A stretch of 64,000 nucleotides of DNA, from contig NC_083098.1 in NCBI RefSeq assembly GCF_949774975.1, positions 90,700,325-90,764,324 on the forward strand, read 5' to 3'. The notes under the pieces are model-generated. The model worked only from the letters and a program-made list of their open reading frames with translations. It made no database searches and had not been told where the DNA came from. This stretch comes from Lagenorhynchus albirostris (taxonomy: Eukaryota > Chordata > Mammalia > Artiodactyla > Delphinidae). Positions 25,216-37,395 of this stretch are shown here, in pieces (position 1 is the first letter of the stretch; the number at the start of each line of letters is the position of its first letter). The position numbers and the translations under genes were made by a program.

Positions 25216-25262
25216 TTTATTATGTTGAGGTAGGTTCCCTCTGTGCCCACTTTCCTGAGAGT
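25212..25262 (-). mobile_element. L1 ORF2 remnant between two SINEs
   Basis: About 50 bp, cctttattatgttgaggtag onward, that matches the L1 copy at 36750-36805 (cctttattatgttgaggaaa). It is the continuation of the broken L1 after a gap of roughly 635 bp as measured on the other copy. Confidence 0.85.
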
Positions 25263-25470
25263 TTTTTTTTTTTTTTTGCGGTATGCGGGCCCCTCACTGT
25301 TGTGGCCTCTCCCATTGCAGAGCACAGGCTCTGGAAGTGCAGGCTCATCAGTCATGGCTCACGGGCCCAGCCACTCCGCGGCATGTGGGATCTTCCCGGA
25401 CCGGGGCATGAACCTGTGTCCCCTGCATCGGCAGGTGGACTCTCAACCACTGCGCCACCAGGGAAGTCCC
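25262..25470 (-). mobile_element. CHR-2-type SINE
   Basis: Full-length reverse CHR-2: T tail, gcgggcccctcactgttgtg, tccgcggcatgtgggatctt, ending caccagggaagtccc. No target-site duplication is found. The sequence to the right (aggataaatcttttctctg) does not repeat the left flank, which suggests loss of a flank. Confidence 0.93.
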
Positions 25471-25539
25471 AGGATAAATCTTTTCTCTGCCTCCTTGGAT
25501 TTAATATGGTTATAATAACCTTTATAATGTGTTTGCCTC

Positions 25540-26434
25540 TGCTTCTATTATATGTATCATTATCATGTCTGTTTCTATTGATTTGTGTTTCTTTTTATTA
25601 GGAATCATATTTTCCTGCTCCTTTGAATACCTGGAATTTTCTATTGGATTACAGCATTGTTGATAATACCTGGTAGGGTGATAGATTTGTTGTTTTTTAT
25701 TCCTTTGAATATAATTGACCTTTAAGTTACCTGAAAATAGTTTGATCCTTTGAGACTAACTATTAAGTTTTATTAGGTACAATCAGAACAGCCTTTAGTC
25801 TAGGACTTAGTTTTCACCACCAAAGCAAAACTCATCTGATTTCCTAACCCAACATACTTCAAATTATGAGGTTTTGCCACTGTTGATCAGCTGTCCCAAT
25901 TTGCCTGGAATGGATGGGTTTCCTAGAATACAGAGACTTCAGCTCTAAACCCAAGACAATCTCAGATAAACTGGGACTGTTAATTATATTTTGGGGAACA
26001 CATATTATTTTGCCTCTGTGTAAGTTTGGAGGATCATTTGCTCTGATCTTTCTGTGTGGTTCTTTTTGCTGAGCAAAAGATTTTAGGGGAACTCCTACAG
26101 GTCTCTGGAACTCCCTATTGCAGCTATCCCTCTCTAGTATTCTGCCCTGAAATACTTCAACTTTTGAGCCTTGCCAGACTCCCAAACCATCTTTTCAACT
26201 CACGCAGACTAATAAACTCTCCTGAGGTCCCCTTCCTGTCATTCAGTCTGTAAACTGAAACAATCTTAGGGCTCACCTTGTTGGCTTCTCCTTCCTCAGG
26301 ATTCCTGTCCTATGTTTTCTGACATCCAATGACTAAAATACATTGTCTAAAGTATTTTGTCCAGATTTTTATTGTTTCAGGGAAGAGAGTAATGCTAGTC
26401 CCCTGTTATTCCATCTTGGTTGCAATTAGAAGTC
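25540..26434 (-). mobile_element. Old L1M-type 5' region
   Basis: On the minus strand the element starts near 26434 (accaagatggaataacaggg) and runs leftward. Plus-strand words in order: catattttcctgctcctttg, gataatacctggtagggtg, tagtttgatcctttgagac, agcctttagtctaggactta, cttgttggcttctccttcct and ttttattgtttcaggg. These match an old L1 5' region from memory. The frames at 25859-26185 and 26056-26253 are not intact ORF1. Confidence 0.55.
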
Positions 26435-26435
26435 T

Positions 26436-27880
26436 TCAGTGCATTTAGACAAGTATCTTAATATTTTTTGTGTATTTATTGAAAGTCAGCTAATAATACC
26501 ATTTTGGTACATATACATTTTTTACAGAAGTGGAAAAGGAAACTAACTGGCTTATTTAAATAGCTGTAGCTCTCATTTTAGGTAAAGAAGTAAATATAAG
26601 ATAATATTAGATTATGAAATAAGCATTATGGCCTCATAAGAATAAAATTCAGTTGTAAAGTTTTATACATGTTAAAATAATGGATATGTAAAAGACATAA
26701 AACACAACAAATATAAATTGGTGTGAATATTAAAACATAAAACTATTTGATATTTACTGAAGTAATTATATGTGTAGTGATATGGTGTCTTGAACTTTTG
26801 TTAAACTATTCCTGGAGAGACAAAAGCAAAACCAAAAAATCACACACAGCAAAATAAGTGAGTGTAGTTATGAAATAAGATAGACAAAATGTTGTTAATT
26901 GTTGAAGCCTATAGGTGGACATAGAGTAATATATTCTACTGTTCTCTTTTTATGTGTTCTCTAACAATTATTTATAATAATTTTTCTAAACTGAAATAGA
27001 GCTAAGAATAACATCTATAAATTGCAGTGGAGAATGATCAGGCAGGTTGAATCTGATGAGAACATGTTTGAAATTGGGAGGTTTGTGGCAACATTTGACC
27101 AGGAAGACAATGTTACCAACAACAACTGATAATTTCAGCTCACTATCAAAGAGATTTGTGGCGAAATGAAGACAAATGATTTAGACAGTAGGAATACAAG
27201 TGTAGTTTAAAGTAAGATATTTATATGGTGCCATGCAGGAGACATTTAGAAATGTGGAAAACGAGGAGAGATGGACAATGGAGTTCTCAAGGTCTTCTTA
27301 ACTTCTCAGATAAAAAATAGGAGAATAGATTCAACAGTTGAATTTTAGATGATATAGGTAATGCTTAAGGAATAGAAGAAGTTTCATGAATGACTAATGA
27401 AATAAATTGAATCATTTCAAAATTACAGTTCACACCTGAGCTGAGGGAGAGCTTTAAAGACTGAATTATTCACTGGAATTTTGATTGGAATGATAGACAG
27501 AGAACTGGGCAAATCCCTAGAGCAGAGGCCAAGCATGAAAGTAAGGACAGAGAGTTATAAAACAAATGAAGTATAATTACTATGCATAATGAAAACTTAG
27601 ATGATGCCAGTAAATCTGGAACTTAAAAGATGTTTCCTTGTTTTAAGCATTTAATGTTTACTGGATTTCAAACCATCATGTAGCGGGATTAAAAGGGAAT
27701 AATTGTGAGGAATTAGGAATAGCACTTATAATTCATTATTTTGAGATATTCAACCCTGACAAGGAGTAAATATGACAGTTTAAAGGAGGATAAGTTTTTA
27801 TTGATTTCCATCCCCAACCAGTATGACCAAAAGGGATTCTAGAACAGATTTGCAAAGGTCAAGAGCTAGGGAGGAAGGAA
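26436..27880. other. AT-rich DNA, possibly an ancient repeat, no gene
   Basis: From about 27,030 the text (gaatgatcaggcaggttgaa, gggaggtttgtggcaacatt, taggagaatagattcaacag) has the feel of an old diverged repeat, but I cannot assign it. No exon is seen. Confidence 0.35.
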
Positions 27881-27895
27881 AGAATTGAAGTTTTT

Positions 27896-28100
27896 TTTTT
27901 TTTTTTTTGCCGTACGTGGGCCTCTCACTGTTGTGGCCTCTCCCATTGCGGAGCACAGGCACTGAACGCGTAGGCTCAGAGGCCATGGCTCACGGGCCCA
28001 GCCGCTCTGCGACATGTGGGATCTTCCCGGACTGAGGCACGAACCCGTGTCTCCTGCATTGGCAGGCAGACTCTCAACCACTGAGCCACTAGGGAAGCCC
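27896..28100 (-). mobile_element. CHR-2-type SINE
   Basis: Full-length reverse CHR-2 with a perfect 15-bp target-site duplication, agaattgaagttttt at 27881-27895 and 28101-28115. Tail variant is gccgtacgtggg next to the T run. Probably a recent insertion. Confidence 0.97.
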
Positions 28101-28115
28101 AGAATTGAAGTTTTT

Positions 28116-28888
28116 GATGAAATATTTGCTCCACATGCTTGAAAGAAAATGATGTGATAGAATTAATGATGGAAGATGGACAAAAATGAGAAGAATTTTT
28201 AAGCCCATAATTGAGAGGGTTCACATGAGGTAAATTTGCTATAAGTAAAGTTAGAATATACCTAAGAAAAGTGAAAGGTTTTATGTAGTTAGTTTTAAGG
28301 TTGGGGGATAGGGATTTGCATTAGGATAGAAACTGACCAATATTAGGGAAAGCCTAAAAGGTGGAGGTAAATATATCTATATATACATACATACATGTAT
28401 ACATATATGAGAGATCTACTGAGACTTGCTGTCTATAGCTGCCCAAAAGAACTGTATCTGATGTGGAAGTAGGGAATATCTTTATTGCCTAGTGTATTTA
28501 ATTTTTAGAGAATATTGTTGCCCACACAATTTATTATTTTTATTTAGCACTTATATTTGAACATATCATCAAAATAATGGCTTATTCAAACTGATAGAAT
28601 ACAAACAATTTAATAATTTGATGTAGTGTGGCTGCATGTCACATAATAATAGACTTTAAAAAAGATCCATGTTTTCAAAATGTCCCTGGAGGTCCTCATG
28701 GAATTTAAATTACTAAGTATTGTGAGTCAGAAGATATAAACTACAGTTTGATAGCAAGACTCAGTGGCACTAGGAGGCCTAAAAGAGAAGAATTGGTGTT
28801 GTTTCAGTGTAATACATGCCCATGAGTGCTATTATTGATTTTATGATATGAGGTTTGTAACTAAGATAAAAGCAATGGTAAAGCCTCC
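28116..28888. other. AT-rich DNA with short TA/TACA runs
   Basis: A mixed tatc/tata/taca run lies at about 28373-28409. No gene. Confidence 0.5.
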
Positions 28889-28890
28889 AG

Positions 28891-28943
28891 GTTTTTTTTT
28901 TCTTCCTCCCTCCCTTCCTTCCTTCCTTCCTTCCTTCCTTCCC
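28891..28943 (+). repeat. (CTTCC)n/(CTTC)n pyrimidine tract
   Basis: T run followed by cttcctccctccc and about eight ttcc units. On the minus strand it yields a Gly/Lys/Arg-rich chance frame. A simple-sequence repeat likely to vary in length. Confidence 0.95.
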
Positions 28944-28945
28944 TA

Positions 28946-29865
28946 TTGCACCATAATACAAGAAAATAAGCCATTTTAAAAGATATATAAATACTTCTAA
29001 AATCATTTGTTAATGGTGGAGTGGGTGGTCAGTTTTATAATTTGCTTTCAACAAACAAATGGAAAGAAGTAACCAGATTATCACTCTTCAGAAAGTCAGA
29101 AACAGGAAAAAGTACATTTTAAAAGGGCATACTTAATGTGTCTAGGGCAACTATATGATCATATGTTATGCTTTATTTAAGATTTTATGTATATATCTTT
29201 TCTCCACAATATTAGAAAATGCTAAATTCTAATTAGTGTTTAATTGAAATCAATTAGTTAAATAAAATTCATTAAATGAAGGTGATAAGCTGGTAAAAAT
29301 GTGAACTATCTTATAAAACTGTCTCAAATTTTCTGAAACTGAATTCTAAAATGCTTAGTAAAAACTATTTTATAATCTGATTTAAAAGCTAGTTTAAAGC
29401 ACAACCACCTTGACTGGGAAATTACAAAAAGAAAATAAAAACACTTTCTTTTCCTTAGGAGAGTAGGAATAAATACATATAATGAATAGTTTACCACAGC
29501 ATAGAGATGTTCAGGAAATCTTGCAAGAAACAAGAACCCTGTAATTCAGTTTTAAAATACTTTTCTTAATGTGTGATGATACCAGTGTGACTTTATTTTA
29601 AAACTGGAATTCATAATCTGATGGTCATTTAAAAAATCTATGTCAGCCTTTCTTTTATTATTTGATACTATTGTGTCTCTTCTGATCTTCTATGTTTTCG
29701 ACTGTTTTCCTCTGGGTTTTATTAATTCCTTTTCTACTTTCTGGTCTCTATCTCTAAGAGTCTATAAGTCTGTTTTTTTCCCTATTTTCTTTCCCTTGGC
29801 TACTCTTTATCCCAAAAAGTATCTGCTTCCTTGGCTTCTACTATAACCTGGACTCAGATAACTCT
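28946..29865. other. AT-rich DNA, no gene seen
   Basis: No repeat or exon is recognised. Confidence 0.5.
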
Positions 29866-30345
29866 CAATTTTCATGCCTCTGTTACTTTCTTGCCTTTAA
29901 CTTTTCAGTGACTCTCCACTGGCATTTAGGATAGCAGCCCAATGTTAACCAAGTTCTACCAAACCCTTTCAGACAGCACTTGGCAGATGCTACTCCCTCT
30001 GGTAAGAAAACTCTTCTCTGGTCTTTTGCTAAGCTAAATCCTATTCATCCTTCAAGTTTAAAAATAAATATCACAGCCTTCAGAGGCCTCCTCTGACATC
30101 CACAGTAGAAATTAATTCCTTCTCATTCTTATTTCATCATGCTCTGTTCTTTGTCCTCAAGGACTATATCACAGTTTGCAGTCATATGTTTATTTGTATG
30201 ATTATGTATGTTATATCTGTCACTGATCCTATGCTGTAAACACTCTGAAGACAGGCACCATACCAAATTTACTCCTCATTCTATACTCAGAAACAAATAC
30301 AGAGTGGCTCAAAACATGTGGTAAGAGGGTGAACCAATCAAATGC
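29866..30345 (+). repeat. L2 LINE fragment
   Basis: Order of L2-like words: tcagtgactctccactggca, aatcctattcatccttcaag, ttcagaggcctcctctgaca, tcatcatgctctgttctttg, ctgaagacaggcaccatacc, and a diverged 3' end with cagagtggctcaaaac. Confidence 0.65.
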
Positions 30346-33300
30346 TTTTTTAACTTATAAGCTAGAGTTATATTTACAATTGTTTTGGGGATTTATACAG
30401 ATAGGTAATTGTCACTTCCCCAAACTCATCATGTCAAAAACTACATTCATCTTTTCTTGAGACTCCCCACTCAAGGCTACATTTTATAAACCTGGAATCA
30501 TCTTGATTTTATTTCATTTTTTCTTCCCCATTATTATTTTATTTATGAAATAGGTTTATTTCTTCTTTCATAATTTCTCTCAGATTCTCATTTTTTTCTC
30601 CTTCCTGCAACCACAAATTTCCTCCATACAAACATCTAACTGAAAATACAAATTCAACTTATATATATTTTTTCTTCTGAGCTGCAGGGTGTTTAGAAGA
30701 ATGCTTTCTGTTCATGCAGACATAATTCCCCATGTCTCTTTTGACAAACACATATTCATTCTTCAGGTCTCTGCTTAGGTGTCACATTTTTGTAGGAAAA
30801 ACCTTGTTGATCACTGTCATAGGTTGCTTCCTCAGACACTGAGATGGGGTTTAGTGATCTGAATGTTACTTAAGGTTTTAACTGGAATTTATACCTTTAG
30901 AATGTATAATTTATACATTATACCTTTAGAAGGGAGAGGAAGAAAGCATGATGGGCTAAGGGAGAAGCTCATCTATGATGGTAGTCTGATGACTGCATTA
31001 GCCAACTGCAGGGGCTCTGGAGCTAAAATGGTCCATCAGAGTTGTACTGTGTTAGTTCAAAATGTCACAGCATTTTTATGTTCACCTCCATCAGTCATTG
31101 GATATGGGTCATCCTGGGAGGAGACTGACCTTGTATAAAATCATGTACCTGTCCAACGGTAAGGCAATCCCTGAAACAGCTGACCATGGCAATCCCATCA
31201 GCATGCACATTTCTTACTTGATGGAGCTGAGTGACATGTCATCATATGTCACCACAATCATTAAAAGTTGAATTAGTGCAAATGTTTTGCACACCACTTT
31301 CCAATCCCAAGGGGACTTTGGGTTTACCCATACATTTTAATTTATTTTATTAAAAAGAAAATACAATCTAAGGAAATTTGAAAAAAATTATACAGATCTA
31401 GGATTTGTTAATTTAGGATTCCAGATAATGTTTGTTATATTATTCAGTGGATTTTTCTGTGCTTTACAATATTTTTGAATAAAAAATAAACACAAGCTAC
31501 AGTTGCCTTTTTCATACTTCCAGTATCATGCTGTGTTTATCCAGATCATGGTATCAGTCAACCTTATTGCAATTTTCTATTTAGTTATGTATTAATCATT
31601 ATTCTCCAAATTTCCACAAAGACAAGTTCTCCCTCAAGTTAATCCTATAAAAATGCCAGGAATAAATGAGCACATCTACCAAATATGCTTTTGAATGAAT
31701 AAAGATTGCTGTATATTAGAGTCCAAAGATGTAGTTCAAGTGGAAACTTGCCACATGATTCCTCTGTGTGTCCTGTCTATAAATCATGAACCTTATAAAT
31801 TCAGAAAGTACAAGACCACAGGCTCATGAATGGACCTGAGGCACAAAATTCCATTAGAGTAGTCAACTTGGACTCTTGGTCCCAACAAGGAGAATCACTT
31901 TATCCAGTTTCTCACTCTAAGAATTTCTTTTTGATCCTGTAATTAACTTGGCATTTGCATAGTGGTATATTTAACTCCTAAATTTACAAACCTCTCTTCA
32001 AGAACTTTTACTAAGACTGGAACTGGGCTCTCTCATGGTACATACTTCCTGCAAGCCAGCTCATAGAACGTACTCTGACAGCCAGTCCACTTCACACAGA
32101 CCCCATCCCAATGCCTGACTGTAACCATTACAAACTCATTGATGAGCAAGTGCCAAGAGTGACCCGAGGAAGAGGGGACCATGTTGACAGCTGATAGTGG
32201 GTCCTGACAAACTTCATTTCTATACTGACTTATCACACATGCCCAGCTTAGATCTTGTATTGAAAGAATTTAGGGTTAATTTAATGGAATCAACTTATTT
32301 TTTCCTGGAGTTTCTATGGTTCCATGTTTGAGTAAACGTATCATTAAATGTCCAAAGGAAAACCTCTGCATTGTAGTAGCTAAGTCTTAAAGCTGTATTT
32401 GCGAATTCAAGCTTTTTATGTACCATAGTCACATACAACTCTTCCAATTATTATCTAATATTTTATATAAATCTACTTTTGTTACCTATAAAAAGGTTTT
32501 TAAGAAAATATTAAATCACTGTCTTAAATTTTAAAAAAACTGTCATTCTCAACAATAGAAATCATCCAACACTTAAATATTATTATATTAAATTCAGATT
32601 TCCATGAAAAGTTACTTTATGTATTATCAAGAGAATATGCCCTACACAGTGAAAAGTACTCTCCTAAAGATTAGTTTAGTTATTCCTCTTTCCTTGCCCA
32701 TTCACATCCTGCATAGTTTCAAACTAGAGATCTGACACAGTTTGAGAAAAATAGCCCTAAAACTATCAACATGTTGTGAAATCATGTTGTTCCTGAACCT
32801 TAAATATAAGAGCCACATAATTTTTTAAAAAGATTTAATCATAATCTTACAGAGCTTTAATGAGCAGAATTTGTATTCCCTAGTGAGGTTCATTAGTGAA
32901 ATTATTAAAAAGTACTGGACTTAAAGTTAACCATAAGAATATTTTATCATCCTAGAGTATATTCAAATCTGTCAATTTGCTTTGAATAAGATTTAGAATG
33001 GGGAAGCTAGAAAGCTGAAAACTCTTCTTTTCTATGAAATCATAGTGGAAAGGTCATGTAACTCCATTATCTAACTTTAAACTACTTTATCTAACATCTA
33101 AACTACTCCAAACAGATGAAATTCTGTTCTATTTTAAGATATCACTATCTAAGGAAATTTTAACTTGATTTTTAGGGATATTTCTTCAGTACTGTACTAA
33201 TAACTTTAACACAGTGAGAACTGTAAACATTCAAGGCAGAGCTGAGAGTACTCAATATTTTTGACCTATTAAATGTCTTATTTACTTTGAAATAATGAAA

Positions 33301-34035
33301 TAAACAAATTGTAAATCATCTTTTAAAGATAATGCTTAAATCTATGTTTGCCTTATCTTTTTTAAACTAAAGACCTCAGGTTTTTTTTTTTTTAATAACT
33401 CAGAAAATTCTGAAAGTTTGTAAGGACTTCATAGTCTTTAAAATGTTGACTTTTGAAATGGAAATAATTTTCATATATTGAAATAATTTTCTATTACAGA
33501 AAGAAGGTTTCAAATATCCAATTTTCCACACTCTAATTTCCATACTATTATTTAACTTATATTGTTCTGTTTCATAAGCTATCATCAGAAAAAAAAATTG
33601 GCCAATAATATATTTCCCAAGTTTATGGCTTTGTCATTACTTATCAGATATCCTAAGGATAAATATTCCCATTTAGGGTAGGAACATATCCTTTTTTAAT
33701 ATTTCCTCTTATGTTTTACTAAGCCACTTTCATTGACCTATTTAAAACTTTATGTTAGCAAATAAAAATGACTATAGGGAAAATGGTTAATGACATTATA
33801 GTATAGAGACAAGCCATAATATTCTAACATGAAATACTGGTAATACTAAAAAGAAAGTTTCAGAAATTTCGGGTCAAAGAAGTTTTTAAAATTATTTTTA
33901 TTATTGAAATGGATATTTCCAATATCTACATTGTTCATGTAGTTAACTTTTTTTAAAGGGACAAAATCAGTGTAATGACTAAAGCTTTTTAACCAATGAA
34001 AATATCAAGTGGAATAGCTAATCTCAGGATGAGAA
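30346..34035. other. AT-rich DNA, no gene recognised
   Basis: About 3.7 kb. The parts at 30,920-31,280 and 31,990-32,240 are less AT-rich and have short frames (91, 69 and 67 codons), perhaps decayed retroposons or LTR pieces, but no family is recognised. A palindromic spot tgtataatttataca lies near 30902-30917. Confidence 0.4.
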
Positions 34036-34039
34036 GGGT

Positions 34040-34345
34040 GGTTTCTTCAGTTTTTCTTCCCTAACTTAGAGAGAAATAATTCAGCCTATCTCCACTAAGT
34101 AGGATGTTAGTTGTAGGTCTTTCTTTGATGCTCTTTCTTAGTTTGATGAGAGTATTTATTATAATTCGATGTTGTACTTTATTAAACTCTTTGATACATT
34201 ATTGGAATGATGATATGGTTTTCTTCTTTAATCTATTGACATAGTAAATGACTGGTTTTTGAATGTTCAATCAACCTTGTAATCGTAGGATAAACCGATT
34301 TGGTCCAGATAAGTTATACATTTAGCATATTGATAGATTTAATTT
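34040..34345 (-). mobile_element. Old L1 ORF2 fragment
   Basis: Very diverged minus-strand L1: gatgatatggttttcttct, atctattgacatagtaaatg, caatcaaccttgtaatcgta, ggataaaccgatttggtcc. The younger L1 at 36,850-36,970 shows the same passage in clearer form. Confidence 0.65.
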
Positions 34346-34504
34346 GGTATGTGTTGATGACAATAATAGCAAAAAGAATAAGGCAAAATGATTTGAAATT
34401 CTTCTTATAAGTGTCTACTGGAAAGAAGTTGTCATTGAATATCATTTCAAACAACACTGAGGTAAATTAAAATTACATTGTAAACTTTAGGGCAACCACT
34501 TTAT

Positions 34505-37381
34505 TTTTTATTTTTTTTTTACATCTTTATTGGAGTGTAATTGCTTTACAATGGTGTGTTAGTTTCTGCTTTATAACAAAGTGAATCAGTTATACATATA
34601 CATATGTTCCCTTATCTCTTCCCTCTTGCATCTCCCTCCCTCCCACCCCCCTAGGTGGTCACAAAGCACCGAGCTGATCTCCCTGTGCTATGCGGCTGCT
34701 TCCCACTAGCTATCTACCTTATATTTGGTAGTGTATATATGTTTATGCCTCTCTCTCGCTTTGTCACAGCTTACCCTTCCCCCTCCCCATATCCTCAAGT
34801 CCATTCTCTAGTAGGTCTGTGTCTTTATTCCTGTCTTACCCCTAGGTTCTTCATGACATTTTTCTTTTTCTTAAAAAGAATATGGTATTTGTCTTTCTCT
34901 TTCTGACTTACTTCACTCTGTATGACAGACTCTAGGTCTATCCACTCATTACAAATAGTTCAATTTCGTTTCTTTTTATGGCTGAGTAGTATTCCATTGT
35001 GTATATGTTCTACATCTGGACACTTAGGTTGTTTCCATCTCCTAGCTATTGTAAATAGAGCTGCAATGCACATTTTGGTACATGACTCTTTTTGAATTAT
35101 GGTTTTCTCAGGGTATATGCCCAGTAGTGGGATTGCTGGGTCATATGGTAGTTCTATTTGTAGTTTTTTAAGGAACCTCCATACTGTTCTCCATAGTGGT
35201 TGTACCAATTCACATTCCCACCAGCAGTGCAAGAGTGTTCCCTTTTCTCCACAGCCTCTCCAGCATTTATTGTTTCTAGATTTTTTGATGATGGCCATTC
35301 TGGCTGATGTGAGAGGATATCTCATTGTAGTTTTGATTTTCATTTCTCTAATGATTAATGATGTTGAGCATTCTTTCATGTGTTTGTTGGCAGTCTGTAT
35401 ATCTTCTTTGGAGAAATGTCTATTTAGGTCTTCTGCCCATTTTTGGATTGGGTTGTTTGTTTTTTTGTTATTGAGCGGCATGAGCTGCTTATAAATTTTG
35501 GAGATTAATCCTTTGTCAGTTGCTTCATTTGCAAATATTTTCTCCCATTCTGAGGGTTGTCTTTTGGTCTTGTTTATGGTTTCTTTTGCTGTGCAAAAGC
35601 TTTTAAATTTCATTAGGTCCCATTTGTTTATTTTTGTTTTTATTTCCATTTCTCTAGGAGGTGGGCCAAAAAGGATCCTTCTGTGATTTATGTCATAGAG
35701 TGTTCTGCCTATGTTTTCCTCTAAGAGTTTGATAGTTTCTGGCCTCACATTTAGGTCTTTAATCCATTTTGAGCTTATTTTTGTGTATGGTGTTAGGGAG
35801 TGATCCAATCTCATACTTTTACATGTACCTGTTTAGTTTTCCCAGCACCACTTATTGAAGAGGCTGTCCTTTCTCCACTGTACATTCCTGCCTCCTTTAT
35901 CAAAGATAAGGTGACCATATGTGCATAGGTTTATCTCTGGGCTTTCTATCCTGTTCCTTTGATCTATCTTTCTGTTTTTGTGCCAGTACCATACTGTCTT
36001 GATTACTGTAGCTTTGTAGTATAGTCTGAAGTCAGAGAGCCTGATTCCTCCAGCTCCATTTCTCGTTCTCAAGATTGCTTTGGCTATTCAGGGTCTTTTG
36101 TTCTTCCATACAAATTGTGAAACTTTTTGTTCTAGTTCTGTGAAAAATGCCAGTGGTAGTTTGATAAGGATTGCATTAAATCTGTAGATTGCTTTGAGTA
36201 GTAGAGTCATTTTCACAATGTTGATTTTTCCAATCCAAGAACATGGTATATCTCTCCATCTATTTGTATCATCTTTAATTTCTTTCATTAGTGTCTTATA
36301 ATTTTCTGCATACATGTGTTTTGTCTCTTTAGGTAGGTTTATTCCTAGATATTTTATTCTTTTTGTTGCAATGGTAAATGGGTGTGTTTTCTTGATTTCA
36401 CTTTCAGATTTTTCATCATTAGTATATAGGAATGCCAGAGATTTCTGTGCATTCATTTTGTATCCTGCTACTTTACCAAATTCATTGATTAGCTCTAGTA
36501 ATTTTCTGGTAGAATCTTTAGGATTCTCTATGTATAGTATCATGTCATCTACAAACAGTGACAGCTTTACTTCCTCTTTTCCGATTTGGATTCCTTCTAT
36601 TTCTTTTTCTTCTCTGATTGCTGTGGCTAAAACTTCCAAAACTATGTTGAATAAGAGTGGTGAGAGTGGGCAACCTTGTCTTGTTCCTGATCTTAGTGGA
36701 AATGCTTTCAGTTTTTCACCATTGAGGACGAAGTTGGCTGTGGATTTGTCGTATATGGCCTTTATTATGTTGAGGAAAGTTCCCTCTATGCCTACTTTCT
36801 ACAGAGTTTTTATCATAAATGGGTGTTGAATTTTATCAAAAGCTTTCTCTGCATCTATTGAGATGATCATATGGTTTTTCTCCTTCAATTTGTTAATATG
36901 GTGTATCATGTTGATTGATTTGCATATATTGAAGAATCCTTACATTCCTGGAATAAACCCCACTTGATCATGGTGTGTGATCCTTTTAATGTGCTGTTGG
37001 ATTCTGTTTGCTAGTATTTTGTTGAGGATTTTTGCATCTATGTTCATCAGTGATATTGGCCTGTAGTTTTCTTTCTTTGTGACATCCTTGTCTGTTTTTG
37101 GTATCAAGGTGATGGTGGCCTCATAGAATGAGTTTGGGAGTGTTCCTCCCCCTGCTATATTTTGGAAGAGTTTGAGAAGGATAGGTGTTAGCTCTTCTCT
37201 AAATGTTTGATAGAATTCACCTGTGAAGCCATCTGGTCCTGGACTTTTGTTTGTTGGGAGATTTTGAATCACAGTTTCAATTTCAGTGCTTGTTATTTGT
37301 CTGTTCATATTTTCTGTTCCTTCCTGATTCAGTCTGGGCAGGTTGTGCATTTCTAAGAATTTGTCCATTTCTTCCAGGTAG
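34505..37381 (-). mobile_element. 5'-truncated L1 LINE with readable ORF2 C-terminal two-thirds
   Basis: A 2.9 kb minus-strand retroposon. L1 ORF2 encodes the endonuclease/reverse transcriptase that copies its own RNA into the genome. Here the endonuclease is missing; the readable protein starts in the reverse-transcriptase domain. Remnant frames, 5' to 3' on the minus strand: 37386-36940 (148 codons, with PGPDGFTGEFYQ), 36639-36088 (183 codons, with FVDDMILY at residues 29-36, the FADD-type catalytic loop with V for A), 36072-35833, and 35814-34960 (284 codons, with the Cys-rich CGEKGTLLHCWWEC near the C-terminal part). Stops replace Gln at about 36938 and 36800. The 3' UTR and T run are at the left. 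Target-site duplication: ggcaaccacttta at 34491-34503 and gacaacctcttta at 37382-37394, two mismatches. Inactive. Confidence 0.95.
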
Positions 37382-37395
37382 GACAACCTCTTTAA

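Noticed and set aside
25047..25601. 174-codon plus-strand frame
   Set aside because: It runs through two antisense CHR-2 SINEs and an L1 remnant, so it is not a gene.
31990..32240. Possible exon or transposase remnant
   Set aside because: Somewhat less AT-rich, with a 67-codon frame, but no family, splice sites or domain could be recognised.
34960..35814. 284-codon frame as a host gene
   Set aside because: It is the C-terminal part of L1 ORF2 in a 5'-truncated copy whose upstream frame has stops.
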